Shown in pieces: positions 51,036 through 60,214 of a stretch of 64,000 nucleotides of DNA (positions are counted from its first letter, which is position 1; the number at the start of each line of letters is the position of its first letter). Location of the stretch: positions 4,719,001 to 4,783,000 of the forward strand of contig NZ_JAQFII010000001.1 in assembly GCF_029504575.1 (NCBI RefSeq), in the 5' to 3' direction. This DNA is from Streptomyces sp. SPB162. GTDB lineage: Bacteria > Actinomycetota > Actinomycetes > Streptomycetales > Streptomycetaceae. A program made the position numbers and the translations under genes. Below the pieces are notes generated by a model. It searched no databases. It saw nothing but the letters and a program-made list of their open reading frames with translations, and was not told the origin of the DNA.

Positions 51036-52481
51036 TCAGCGGCCGGCGGCCCGGTCCGACAGCAGCGCGCACAGCGTGTCGAGGGCGCCGGTGAAGGCGT
51101 GTTCCGGGGGTGAGCCGAAGCCGACGACCAGGGCGCCGGGGCCGTCCGTCGGGCCGTTGTAGGCCTCGAGACCCGCCAGTGCGAGGCCGGCCCGGCTCGC
51201 GCGGGCGACGAGGTCGCTCGTCGCGGGCGATCCGGGCGGCAGTTCGAGGACGGCGTGCAGCCCGGCCGCGATGCCCGACACCCGCACCCGGGGGGCGTGC
51301 AGGGCCAGCGCCGTGACCAGCCGATCGCGGCGCCTGCGGTAGTGCAGCCGCATCCGCCGTACGTGGCGGTCGTACGCGCCCGAGCGGATCAGCTCGGCGA
51401 GGGTGAGCTGGTCCATGACGGGGGAGTGGCGGTCGGCGGACCGCTTCTCCTCCACCACCGCGTCCAGGAGGGCCGGCGGGAGGACGAGCCACGCGAGCCG
51501 TATGCCGGGCGCCAGGCTCTTGCTGCCGGTCCCGGCGTAGACGACCTGGCCGGGGGCGAGTCCCTGGAGGGCGCCGACCGGCTGGCGGTCGTAGCGGAAC
51601 TCGCCGTCGTAGTCGTCCTCGATGACGGTCCCGCCGGTGGCGCGCGCCCACTCCACCACCGCCGTGCGCCGCTCGGGCGAGAGCGGCGAGCCGGCGGGGA
51701 ACTGGTGCGCCGGCGTGAGCAGCACCGCGTCCGCCGCGGGGCGGTGGGGCGGGCCGAGCCCGTCGAGCCGGGCGCCGTCGCCGTCCACGGGCAGCTCGAC
51801 GGTGGTGAGGCCCGCCGTGCGCAGGATGCGGCGGGTGTCGGGGAAGCCGAGCGCCTCGACGCCGATGCGGCGCGCGCCGCGGGCGCGCAGCGCGCGACCC
51901 AGCAGCCCGGTTCCCTGGACGAACCCCGAGCAGATCAGGATCAGTCCGGGATCGGCCCGCACCCCGCGCACCCGCGCCAGATACTCCGCGAGCGCCTCCC
52001 GCAGCTCGGGGCGCCCGCGCGGGTCCGAGTAGCCGAAGGCCTCGTTGGGGGCGGCGGCCATGGCGCGGCGGGCCGCCGCGAGCCAGGCGGCCCGCGGGAA
52101 CGCCGACAGGTCGGAGGTGCCGGGCCGCAGGTCGTAGGCGTAACCGTCGGCGGCCGGACTCCCCAGCAGCCCCGGCTGCTCGGGCGCGGCCCGGTGGCGG
52201 GACGGGCGGGGCGGCGCCGGGCTCCCCGCCACCTGGGTGCCGGAGCCCTGGCGGGCGGCGAGCCAGCCTTCCGCGACCAGCTGGCCGTACGCGTCGGCGA
52301 CCGTGTTCCGGGCCAGACCCAGGTCCTTGGCCAGCGCTCGCGACGACGGCAGCCGGGTGCCGGCGGCCAGCCGGCCGTCCCGCACCGCGTCGCGCAGCGC
52401 CCGCTCCAGCCCGACCCGCGCACCGGTGCCGGCGGCCAGGTCCAGATGGAGGTCGACGCCGGAAGTGGCCCAGTCGTTCAT
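51036..52481 (-). CDS. MocR/PdxR family transcriptional regulator
   Basis: 481 aa. N-terminal GntR winged helix (LERALRDAVRDGRLAAGTRLP, RALAKDLGLARNTVADAYGQL) fused to a fold-type I aminotransferase domain. The PLP-binding Lys is in GTGSKSLAPGIRLAW, and other PLP contacts are GYSDPRG and DDYDGEFRYD. Such proteins sense PLP or an amino compound rather than catalyse. It is divergent from the AhpD-like gene 49 bp away and probably controls it. Confidence 0.92.
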   Translation of the reverse strand: MNDWATSGVDLHLDLAAGTGARVGLERALRDAVRDGRLAAGTRLPSSRALAKDLGLARNTVADAYGQLVAEGWLAARQGSGTQVAGSPAPPRPSRHRAAPEQPGLLGSPAADGYAYDLRPGTSDLSAFPRAAWLAAARRAMAAAPNEAFGYSDPRGRPELREALAEYLARVRGVRADPGLILICSGFVQGTGLLGRALRARGARRIGVEALGFPDTRRILRTAGLTTVELPVDGDGARLDGLGPPHRPAADAVLLTPAHQFPAGSPLSPERRTAVVEWARATGGTVIEDDYDGEFRYDRQPVGALQGLAPGQVVYAGTGSKSLAPGIRLAWLVLPPALLDAVVEEKRSADRHSPVMDQLTLAELIRSGAYDRHVRRMRLHYRRRRDRLVTALALHAPRVRVSGIAAGLHAVLELPPGSPATSDLVARASRAGLALAGLEAYNGPTDGPGALVVGFGSPPEHAFTGALDTLCALLSDRAAGR

Positions 52482-52530
52482 CTCCCAAGTGGACCATACG
52501 ACGGGGCCACTGTCCGCTTAGCGTGGACGC
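52482..52530. promoter_or_regulatory. Putative MocR operator/promoter region
   Basis: 49 bp between divergent starts with AGTGGACC and GGCCACTG as an inverted pair (about 52488-52512), then TAGCGTGGACG. MocR proteins typically bind repeats in such divergent gaps. A -10-like TTAGCGT lies close to the AhpD-like start. Confidence 0.5.
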
Positions 52531-53005
52531 ATGACGACGACCGACCACACCCCCGTTCCCGCTCCCGCCCAGCGCATCAACCTGCCGTCAGTGGCTCCCG
52601 ACGTCTACGAGGCGATCGTGGCGCTGAACAAGGCGGCCGCCCACGGCCTCGACCCGATGGTGGCAGAGCTCGTCAAGATCCGCGCCTCGCAGCTGAACAG
52701 CTGCGCCTTCTGCCTGGACATGCACGCGCGCGACGCGCGGGAGCTCGGCCTGTCCGAGCAGAAGCTCTTCGGCGTCGGCGTCTGGCGCGAGACGCCCCTT
52801 CTTCACCGCCCGCGAGCGCGCCGCCCTCGCCCTCACCGAGTCCGTCACCCGCCTCGGCGAACACGGCGTGCCGGACGACGTCTTCGACGAGGCCGCCCGC
52901 CAGTACGACGAGAACGAGCTCGCCCGGCTGATCGCCATGATCATCACGATCAACGCCTGGAACCGGGTCGGCGTCACCACCCGCCTCTCGCCCGCGGCCC
53001 GCTAA
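52531..53005 (+). CDS. Carboxymuconolactone decarboxylase / AhpD-like protein, frameshifted as sequenced
   Basis: MTTTDHTPVPAPAQR at 52531; active-site motif SCAFCLDMHARDAR (CxxC plus His) is typical of AhpD-like peroxidatic proteins. The frame breaks at CCCC (52795-52798). Removing one C gives ERAALALTESVTRLGEHG to the stop at 53003-53005, about 157 aa, normal for the family. Probably a peroxide or organic hydroperoxide defence protein under the divergent MocR regulator. Its stop codon overlaps that of the convergent transporter gene. Confidence 0.87.
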
Positions 53006-53847
53006 GCACTCTCGGACGGCGCGCCGCCCTCCCCGAAGCGGGCCAGGGCCAGTGCGCCGAGGACTGCCAGGGCGAAGCCCGCGAAGGCCAGGGGTGCCAG
53101 GCCCGGCCGGGTGCGGTCGCCCAGGGCGACCACCCCGACCAGGGCCGGCCCGACGGTCTCGCCGATGACCATTCCGGCGGTGGCGGCGGTCACCGAGCCG
53201 CGCTGCAGGGCCGAGGTCAGCAGCAGGAAGGCCGCCCCGCCGCCGACGAGCAGGGCGTAGGCGGCCGGATTGGCGAGCACGGCGCTCGGCGACAGGTCGT
53301 CGACCAGCCGCACCGCGACCTCGACGACCCCGAACCCGATCCCCGCGCCGAACCCCAGCGCGGCGGGCCGCGCCCGGTCGGGCAGCCGTCCGGCGAGCGC
53401 GCCGAGCCCGAGCACCGCGAACGCCGTGGCCAGCACGGCCCACCGCAGCGCGGTGCTGCCGACCCCGTCGCCCTCCCGCCCGGACGCGAGCCCCAGCATC
53501 CCCAGCCCGCCGCACACGGCGGCCACCGCGCACCACTCGGCACGTCCCAGCCGCGCCCCGAGCATCCGCGAGGCGGCGACCGCCGTGACGGCCAGGCTCG
53601 CCGCCAGCGCGGCGCCGACGGCGTAGATCGGCAGCACCCGCAGCGCCACGAGTTCGAGCGCGAACCCCGCGGTGTCGAGCCCGAGCCCGGCCACGTACCG
53701 CCACTGCCGCAGCGCCCGCGCCAGCAGCCGGGCATCCACCCCGGACCCGCTCCCAGGGGTGGCGGCCCGCGCCGCCACCGCCTGGAACACCGACGCCACA
53801 CCGAAGCAAACGGCTGCGCCGAGCGCGCAGAGCATTCCCAGGACCAT
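53002..53847 (-). CDS. EamA/DMT-like multi-pass membrane transporter
   Basis: 281 aa, about nine or ten hydrophobic helices (MVLGMLCALGAAVCFGVASVF at the start), Ala/Gly/Leu-rich, in two repeated halves. This resembles drug/metabolite transporters of the EamA type or the NIPA-like magnesium transporters; I cannot choose. ATG at 53847. Its TAG (53002-53004) overlaps the repaired stop of the AhpD-like gene. Confidence 0.75.
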   Translation of the reverse strand: MVLGMLCALGAAVCFGVASVFQAVAARAATPGSGSGVDARLLARALRQWRYVAGLGLDTAGFALELVALRVLPIYAVGAALAASLAVTAVAASRMLGARLGRAEWCAVAAVCGGLGMLGLASGREGDGVGSTALRWAVLATAFAVLGLGALAGRLPDRARPAALGFGAGIGFGVVEVAVRLVDDLSPSAVLANPAAYALLVGGGAAFLLLTSALQRGSVTAATAGMVIGETVGPALVGVVALGDRTRPGLAPLAFAGFALAVLGALALARFGEGGAPSESA

Positions 53848-53859
53848 GCGCCGACCCTA

Positions 53860-54019
53860 GTGCTCTGGCCGGAAGGGTTTGCCTGGTTGGCGGCGTCCGG
53901 CGTGGTGCGTCGCACGGCGGAGGATCGTCCTCGTACCGGGCGTACTCGGACGACTGCGACCACGCAGCGAAGTGCCGTGCCGGGCGTCGCGAACCGGTGA
54001 ACCTGTCCGGCCAGAGCAC
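53860..54019. mobile_element. 160-bp MITE-like inverted-repeat element
   Basis: 14-bp perfect terminal inverted repeats GTGCTCTGGCCGGA (53860-53873 and 54006-54019). CTAG adjoins the left end only. There is no coding capacity. The interior shares TCGCACGGCGGAGG (53910-53923) and the following ATCGTCCTCGTACCGGGCGTAC-like stretch with the element at 45951, although the ends differ. A single 12-base match to its left edge, CTAGTGCTCTGG, also occurs inverted at 58120-58131. Confidence 0.68.
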
Positions 54020-54047
54020 CGGGTCCCGAGCCGGCCGGCGCCGGACC

Positions 54048-55289
54048 TCAACCCGCGAGTACCGCTCGCAACTGCTCCAGACCCCAGTCCAGATCCTCCT
54101 TCGAGATCACCAGCGGCGGCGCCAGCCGGATCGTCGAGCCGTGGGTGTCCTTCACCAGGACCCGCCGGTCCATCAGCCGTTCCGAGACCTCGCGCCCCGT
54201 CCCGTGGCCGGCGGCGATGTCGATCCCGGCCCACAGGCCGCGCCCGCGCACGGCGTCGACCGGGCCCGAGCCGGTGAGGAGACCCAGCTCGTGGTGCAGG
54301 TGGTCGCCGAGTTCGGCGGCGCGCTGCTGGTACTCGCCGGTGCGCAGCATCGCGATGACCTCCAGCGCGACCGCGCAGGCCAGCGGGTTCCCACCGAAGG
54401 TGGACCCGTGCTCGCCGGGCCGGTGGACGCCGAGCACCGCCGCCGAGGAGACCACGGCCGAGACCGGCACCACCCCGCCCCCCAGCGCCTTCCCGAGGAC
54501 GTACATGTCCGGCACGACGTCCTCGTGCTCGCACGCGAACGTGCGGCCGGTCCGCCCGAGCCCCGACTGGATCTCGTCGGCGATGAACAGGACGTCGCGC
54601 TCACGGGTGAGCGCCCGGACGCCCGCCAGGTAGCCCGGCGGCGGCACCAGTACCCCCGCCTCGCCCTGGATCGGTTCCAGCAGGACCGCGACCGTGTGCT
54701 CGTCGACGGCCGCCTCCAGCGCGGCGAGGTCGCCGTACGGAACGATCTCGAACCCGGGCGTGTAGGGCCCGAAGTCGGCTCGCGCCTCGGGGTCCGTGGA
54801 GAAGCTGACGATCGTCGTGGTGCGCCCGTGGAAGTTGTTGTCGGCGACGATGATCTTCGCGAGGCCGTCCGGGACGCCCTTGACGCGGTACCCCCACTTG
54901 CGGGCGGTCTTGACGGCCGTCTCGACCGCCTCGGCGCCGGTGTTCATCGGCAGCACCATCTCCATGCCGCACAGCTCGGAGAGCTGCGTACAGAAGTCGG
55001 CGAACCGGTCGTGGTGGAAGGCGCGCGAGGTCAGCGTCACCCGTTCGAGCTGGGCCCTGGCGGCGTCGAGCAGGCGCCGGTTGCCGTGGCCGAAGTTGAG
55101 GGCCGAGTAGCCGGCCAGCATGTCCAGGTACCGGCGGCCCTCGACGTCCGTCATCCACGCGCCTTCCGCGGTGGCGACGACGACCGGCAGCGGGTGGTAG
55201 TTGTGGGCGCTGTGGGCCTCCGCGGCGGCGATGGCGGCGGCCGTGCCGCCGGCCGTGCCGGCAGCTGTGCTGGTGTCCGAAGTCGTCAC
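54048..55289 (-). CDS. rocD: Ornithine--oxo-acid transaminase
   Basis: 413 aa, GTG start at 55289 (VTTSDTSTAAG) with GGAG at the right distance. Class III PLP aminotransferase: PMNTGAEAVETAVK, FHGRTTTIVSF, EPIQGEAGVLVPP, ADEIQSGLGRTG, and PLP Lys in VLGKALGGG. Converts ornithine and 2-oxoglutarate to glutamate semialdehyde and glutamate. Best match is RocD rather than ArgD because of FGHGNRR and TLTSRAFHHDRF. Monocistronic, divergent from trpS. Confidence 0.92.
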   Translation of the reverse strand: MTTSDTSTAAGTAGGTAAAIAAAEAHSAHNYHPLPVVVATAEGAWMTDVEGRRYLDMLAGYSALNFGHGNRRLLDAARAQLERVTLTSRAFHHDRFADFCTQLSELCGMEMVLPMNTGAEAVETAVKTARKWGYRVKGVPDGLAKIIVADNNFHGRTTTIVSFSTDPEARADFGPYTPGFEIVPYGDLAALEAAVDEHTVAVLLEPIQGEAGVLVPPPGYLAGVRALTRERDVLFIADEIQSGLGRTGRTFACEHEDVVPDMYVLGKALGGGVVPVSAVVSSAAVLGVHRPGEHGSTFGGNPLACAVALEVIAMLRTGEYQQRAAELGDHLHHELGLLTGSGPVDAVRGRGLWAGIDIAAGHGTGREVSERLMDRRVLVKDTHGSTIRLAPPLVISKEDLDWGLEQLRAVLAG

Positions 55290-55456
55290 GTACGTGCTCC
55301 GTTCGTGGTGCGTCGGGAGTTGTCGCCTCGGGGCGGGGTGACGCCCCTTTCTATCGTCGGTCGGCCACGGGGCGATGAAACCTTGCGGCACCGGCTGTTC
55401 GGGGCGGACGCTCCCGGCCGTGCCAGGGAGGGGGCGACCGCGGTCGGGCGACCTGA

Positions 55457-56536
<1,080 letters not shown>

Positions 56537-56538
56537 AA

Positions 56539-56558
56539 CGCACCGGAGCACCGGTGCG
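56539..56558 (+). terminator. Short hairpin after trpS
   Basis: 8-bp stem CGCACCGG/CCGGTGCG with a 4-nt loop, directly behind the stop codon. Confidence 0.5.
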
Positions 56559-56711
56559 GCGCCCTACCGGTGAGGACGGGTGGGGGCGGTGCCAGAGTCC
56601 TAGGTCCCGCCCGAGTGTGTCCGACGACGCTCGCGGCGCGAGCCGCGCACGCGTCACACTGAGAGCAGACCGAACAGCGCCCGCGAGGCGCCCGTGATCA
56701 GGGGAAGAGGG

Positions 56712-57296
56712 GTGAACGCAGTGGGGACGAGCACGATCGGAGTCTCGATCGCGGTCCCGGAGCCCTACGGGCGCCTGCTCCAGGAGGCGCGTGCGGGCTT
56801 CGGCGACCCGGCCGCGTACGCCATCCCCACGCACGTCACGCTGCTGCCGCCGACCGAGATCGACTCGGCCGACCTCCCCGCGCTCCGCCGCCACCTCGCG
56901 AAGGTCGCGGCGGCCGGCAGGCCGTTCCTGATGAGGCTGGACGGCACGGACACCTTCCGCCCGCTCTCCCCGGTGGTCTACGTCCACCTGGCCGAGGGCA
57001 CCGACGAGTGCACGGAGCTGCAGGCCGACGTGCGCTCGGGCCCCGTCGAGCGCGAGCTGCAGTTCCCGTACCACCCGCACGTGACCGTCGCCCACGGCAT
57101 CGCCGACGAGGCGATGGACCGGGCCCATGCCGCGCTGGCGGACTTCACCGCGACCTGGACGGCCACCGGGTTCGCCCTCTACGAGCAGGGCGGGGACGGG
57201 GTCTGGCGCAAGATGCGCGAGTACCCGTTCGGCGTCGACACCTGCGGTGTCGTCCCGCAGCAGCAGGGTGCCCGCGCCACCACGACGCCCCGCTGA
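56712..57296 (+). CDS. 2'-5' RNA ligase family (2H phosphoesterase) protein
   Basis: 194 aa. Two H-x-T motifs mark the 2H phosphoesterase active site: THVTLLPP near residue 40 and HPHVTVAHG near 125. The start could be the GTG at 56712 or the one at 56721, which has better spacing to GAAGAGG. Family members act on cyclic phosphates or 2'-5' links in RNA and nucleotides; the true substrate is unknown. It follows trpS in the same direction after 175 bp. Confidence 0.88.
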   Translation: MNAVGTSTIGVSIAVPEPYGRLLQEARAGFGDPAAYAIPTHVTLLPPTEIDSADLPALRRHLAKVAAAGRPFLMRLDGTDTFRPLSPVVYVHLAEGTDECTELQADVRSGPVERELQFPYHPHVTVAHGIADEAMDRAHAALADFTATWTATGFALYEQGGDGVWRKMREYPFGVDTCGVVPQQQGARATTTPR

Positions 57297-57317
57297 CGGA
57301 CCTGCGCACCCCGTGAG

Positions 57318-57334
57318 CCGGCCCCTTGGGCCGG
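57318..57334. terminator. Hairpin between the 2H phosphoesterase and DprE2-like genes
   Basis: 7-bp stem CCGGCCC/GGGCCGG with a 3-nt loop between convergent genes. Confidence 0.5.
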
Positions 57335-57351
57335 ATCCCGCCGCCGGCCCC

Positions 57352-58107
57352 TCACACCGGCAGCTTCCTGAAGAGCGCGCGTGGCACGTGCCGCAGCGCC
57401 GACATGACGAAGCGCAGCGCGCCGGGCACCCACACCGTCTCCGCGTGCCGCCGCAGGCCCGTCTCGATGGCCTCGGCGACCGCCTCGGGAGTGGTGGCCA
57501 GCGGCGCCTCCGGCAGCCCCGCCGTCATCTTCGTGCGGACGAAGCCGGGCCTGACGATCATGACGTGCACGCCCGAGCCGTGCAGGGAGTCGCCGAGGCC
57601 CTGTGCGAAGGCGTCGAGGCCCGCCTTGCTCGAGCCGTAGATGAAGTTGCTCCGCCGGGCCCGTTCACCGGCCACCGACGACAGCACGACCAGCGAGCCG
57701 TGCCCCTGCCGCCGCAGCGCGCCCGCGCACACCAGGGACGCGGAGACCGCCCCCGTGTAGTTGACCTGCGCGACCTGGACGGCGGAGAGCGGCTCCTGCT
57801 CGTCGCGGGCCTGGTCACCGAGCACGCCGAAGGCCAGCAGCACCATGTCGATGTCCCCTTCCACGAACAGCTTGCCGAGCACCTCCTCGTGGGACCCGGT
57901 GTCCAGCGCGTCGAACGGCACCGCCCGCGCGTCCGCGCCCAGCGACCGCAGGTGTTCGGCGGCGGCGTCGAGGGCGGGGGAGGGGCGGCCCGCCAGGTGG
58001 ACGGTCCTGGTGCGGCGGCCGATGAGGCGGCGGGCGGTGGCGAGTGCGATCTCGGAGGTGCCGCCGAGGATCAGCAGGGACTGGGGGGTGCCGAAGGCGT
58101 CTTTCAC
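57352..58107 (-). CDS. dprE2: Short-chain dehydrogenase, DprE2-like decaprenylphospho-erythro-pentos-2-ulose reductase
   Basis: 251 aa, GTG start at 58107 (VKDAFGTPQSLLILGGTSEI). SDR features: N-terminal LLILGGTSEIALATAR cofactor loop, catalytic Ser in VVLSSVAG, YGSSK (Tyr and Lys) near 155-159. The LILGGTSEIA start and the pairing with DprE1 directly upstream (20-bp gap) identify the family. In mycobacteria it reduces the 2-keto intermediate to decaprenylphosphoryl arabinose. The carrier lipid and end product here are not known. Confidence 0.85.
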   Translation of the reverse strand: MKDAFGTPQSLLILGGTSEIALATARRLIGRRTRTVHLAGRPSPALDAAAEHLRSLGADARAVPFDALDTGSHEEVLGKLFVEGDIDMVLLAFGVLGDQARDEQEPLSAVQVAQVNYTGAVSASLVCAGALRRQGHGSLVVLSSVAGERARRSNFIYGSSKAGLDAFAQGLGDSLHGSGVHVMIVRPGFVRTKMTAGLPEAPLATTPEAVAEAIETGLRRHAETVWVPGALRFVMSALRHVPRALFRKLPV

Positions 58108-58127
58108 GGGGGTGGGACTCCAGAGCA

Positions 58128-59492
58128 CTAGAGGGCGAGGCGGCGGGCCAGGTCCGAGGTGAAGACCCCGCGGGGGTCGAGGTCGGCGCGCAGCTGCCGG
58201 AAGGCGTCGAGGCGCGGGTACATGGCGGGCAGCAGTTCGGGGCGGAGCCGGGAGTCCTTCGCGAGGTAGACGCGGCCGTCGGCGGCGGCGACCTCGTCGT
58301 CCAGGACGTCGAGGAAGGCGGCCAGGCCCGGCATGGCCGCGGGGATGTCGAGGGCGAGCGTCCAGCCGGCCATCGGGAACGAGAGCCACCCCGGGTCGGC
58401 CTCGCCGAACCGCTTGAGGACGGCGAGGAACGACGGGACGCCGCGGCGGCTGATCTGGCTCACGATGCGGCGCAGCGCGTCCTCCCGGCCGTCGCCGACG
58501 ACGAACTGGTACTGGACGAAGCCGCTGCGCCCGTAGATCCGGTTCCAGTCCGGCACCCCGTCGAGCGGGTGGAAGAACGTCGAGATCTTCTGCAGCTCGC
58601 CCCGCCGTTCGCGGGGCGCCTTGTGGTACCAGAGGGCGTTGAACAGCCCGACGCTGCCGCGCCCGAGCACCCCTTCCGGCATGACGTCAGGGGCGCCCGG
58701 CAGCCGGCGCGGCCGGAAGTCGAGCGGCGCGCGGCGGGCGCGGGGCGGCAGGGCGTCGAGGGGGGCGTGGTCGCCGCGGGTCAGGACGGCCCGGCCGGTC
58801 TTCGCGCCGCGGGCGAGCAGGTCGATCCAGGCGACCGAGTAGCGGTAGCGGTGGTCGCCGGCGGTGAGCCGGGCCATCAGGTCGTCGAGGTCGGTGGCCC
58901 GTTCGGTGTCGACGCTCATCAGCGAGGTCTCCACGGGCAGCAGCTGGATCGTCGCGGCGAGCACGATGCCGGTCAGGCCCATGCCGCCGGCCGTCGCCCA
59001 GAACAGCTCCGGCTCGTCCTCGGGCGTGACGAGGCGGGTGCCGCCGTCCGCCGTCAGCAGCTCGATGGCACGCACGTGGCGGGTGAACGACCCCGACAGG
59101 TGGTGGTTCTTGCCGTGGATGTCCGTGCCGATGGCTCCGCCGACCGTGACGTACCGGGTCCCCGGGCTGACGGGCACGAACCAGCCGAGCGGCAGCAGGA
59201 TCTGCATCAGCCGGTGCAGGCTCACCCCGGCGTCACAGACCACCAGGCCGTTGACGGCGTCGATCTCGTGGATCCGGTCCAGGCCCGTCATGTCGAGGAC
59301 GGCACCGCCGGCGTTCTGGGCGGCGTCGCCGTACGCCCGGCCGAGCCCGCGGGCGATGGCGCCGCGGCCCCCGCAGTCCCGGACCGCCTCGGCCGCCTCC
59401 TCGTAGGTGCGCGGGCGGAAGACGTGGGCGGTGGTGGGCGCGGTGCGGCCCCAGCCGGAGACGGGGGTGGTCAGGGCGGAGGGTGCGGGCAT
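58128..59492 (-). CDS. dprE1: FAD-dependent DprE1-like decaprenylphospho-ribose 2-oxidase
   Basis: 454 aa from the ATG at 59492 (MPAPSALTTPVSGWGRTAPT). FAD-binding domain with ARGLGRAYGDAAQNAGG and GGAIGTDIHGKNHH, where the His is the residue near the FAD in DprE1. A D-arabinono-1,4-lactone oxidase-like C-terminus follows, with the YLAKDSRL segment. The length matches mycobacterial DprE1. Position 387, a Cys in M. tuberculosis and target of benzothiazinones, lies in the region SFLAVLKRFG, where I see no Cys. Operon with the DprE2-like gene. Confidence 0.9.
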   Translation of the reverse strand: MPAPSALTTPVSGWGRTAPTTAHVFRPRTYEEAAEAVRDCGGRGAIARGLGRAYGDAAQNAGGAVLDMTGLDRIHEIDAVNGLVVCDAGVSLHRLMQILLPLGWFVPVSPGTRYVTVGGAIGTDIHGKNHHLSGSFTRHVRAIELLTADGGTRLVTPEDEPELFWATAGGMGLTGIVLAATIQLLPVETSLMSVDTERATDLDDLMARLTAGDHRYRYSVAWIDLLARGAKTGRAVLTRGDHAPLDALPPRARRAPLDFRPRRLPGAPDVMPEGVLGRGSVGLFNALWYHKAPRERRGELQKISTFFHPLDGVPDWNRIYGRSGFVQYQFVVGDGREDALRRIVSQISRRGVPSFLAVLKRFGEADPGWLSFPMAGWTLALDIPAAMPGLAAFLDVLDDEVAAADGRVYLAKDSRLRPELLPAMYPRLDAFRQLRADLDPRGVFTSDLARRLAL

Positions 59493-59653
59493 GAGCGTGA
59501 CGTTATCGCCCGGAAGGTGTGTATTGCCCCTGTATGCCAGGTCTCTCACTGGAACGGGTGAGTGGGGGTGAGCCGGGAGTCGATAACGGGCATATTACCT
59601 CATTGTCCCTTTTGTTTTGGAGGGGGCGTGCCACGAAAGAAGGAGAACCGCCG

Positions 59654-60214
59654 GTGCGAACTTCGGACTCCGCGGCGTCACGTGCGTCGGAAGTGGACCG
59701 CCAACTGCTCACCGCGCTGCGCCGATGCGGCGACGGGCCGCCGGTCGCGCGCGCCGCGCGGGCGCTGTCCTGGAGCGGCGAGCACGCCGCGCTGTGGATC
59801 GCCGCCGGGCTCACCGGCGCCTGCGCGGACCGGGCGCGCCGACGTGCCTGGCTGCGGGCCACCGTCCTCGTCGGAGCCGCGCACGTCGCGAGCATGGGCG
59901 TCAAGCGGGTCGTCCGCCGGCCGCGCCCGTACCTGCCGGCCGCGCGGCCCCTGGTGAGCACCACGGGCCGGCACAGTTTCCCCAGCTCCCACGCGGCGTC
60001 GTCGGCGGCCGCGGCCGTCGCCTTCGGCGCGCTGCTGCCGGGCCCGTTCCGCCTGTTCAGCCCCTTCCCCCCGCTGGCCGCCGGGGTGTGCGCGTCACGG
60101 CTGGTCGCGGGCGTGCACTACCCGAGCGACGTCGCCGCGGGCGCCGCGCTGGGCGCCGCCACCGCCCGGCTGGGCCGGGCCTGGTCGCTGCGGGGCGGAG
60201 GAACCCATGGCTGA
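59654..60214 (+). CDS. PAP2 family phosphatase (polyprenylphosphoryl-phosphoribose phosphatase-like)
   Basis: 186 aa, GTG at 59654 (VRTSDSAASR) with GGAG 9 nt upstream. The PAP2 active site is complete: KRVVRRPRP, PSSHAASSA and SRLVAGVHYPSDV. Four or so membrane helices. The next gene (UbiA) overlaps its end by 8 bp. In mycobacteria a PAP2 protein beside the UbiA gene (Rv3807c) removes the 5-phosphate from decaprenylphosphoryl-5-phosphoribose. Divergent from dprE1. Confidence 0.88.
   Translation: MRTSDSAASRASEVDRQLLTALRRCGDGPPVARAARALSWSGEHAALWIAAGLTGACADRARRRAWLRATVLVGAAHVASMGVKRVVRRPRPYLPAARPLVSTTGRHSFPSSHAASSAAAAVAFGALLPGPFRLFSPFPPLAAGVCASRLVAGVHYPSDVAAGAALGAATARLGRAWSLRGGGTHG

Noticed and set aside
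52800-54000. Long tail of the AhpD-like frame (to 54000)
   Set aside because: Out of phase after the frameshift; it runs antisense through the transporter gene.
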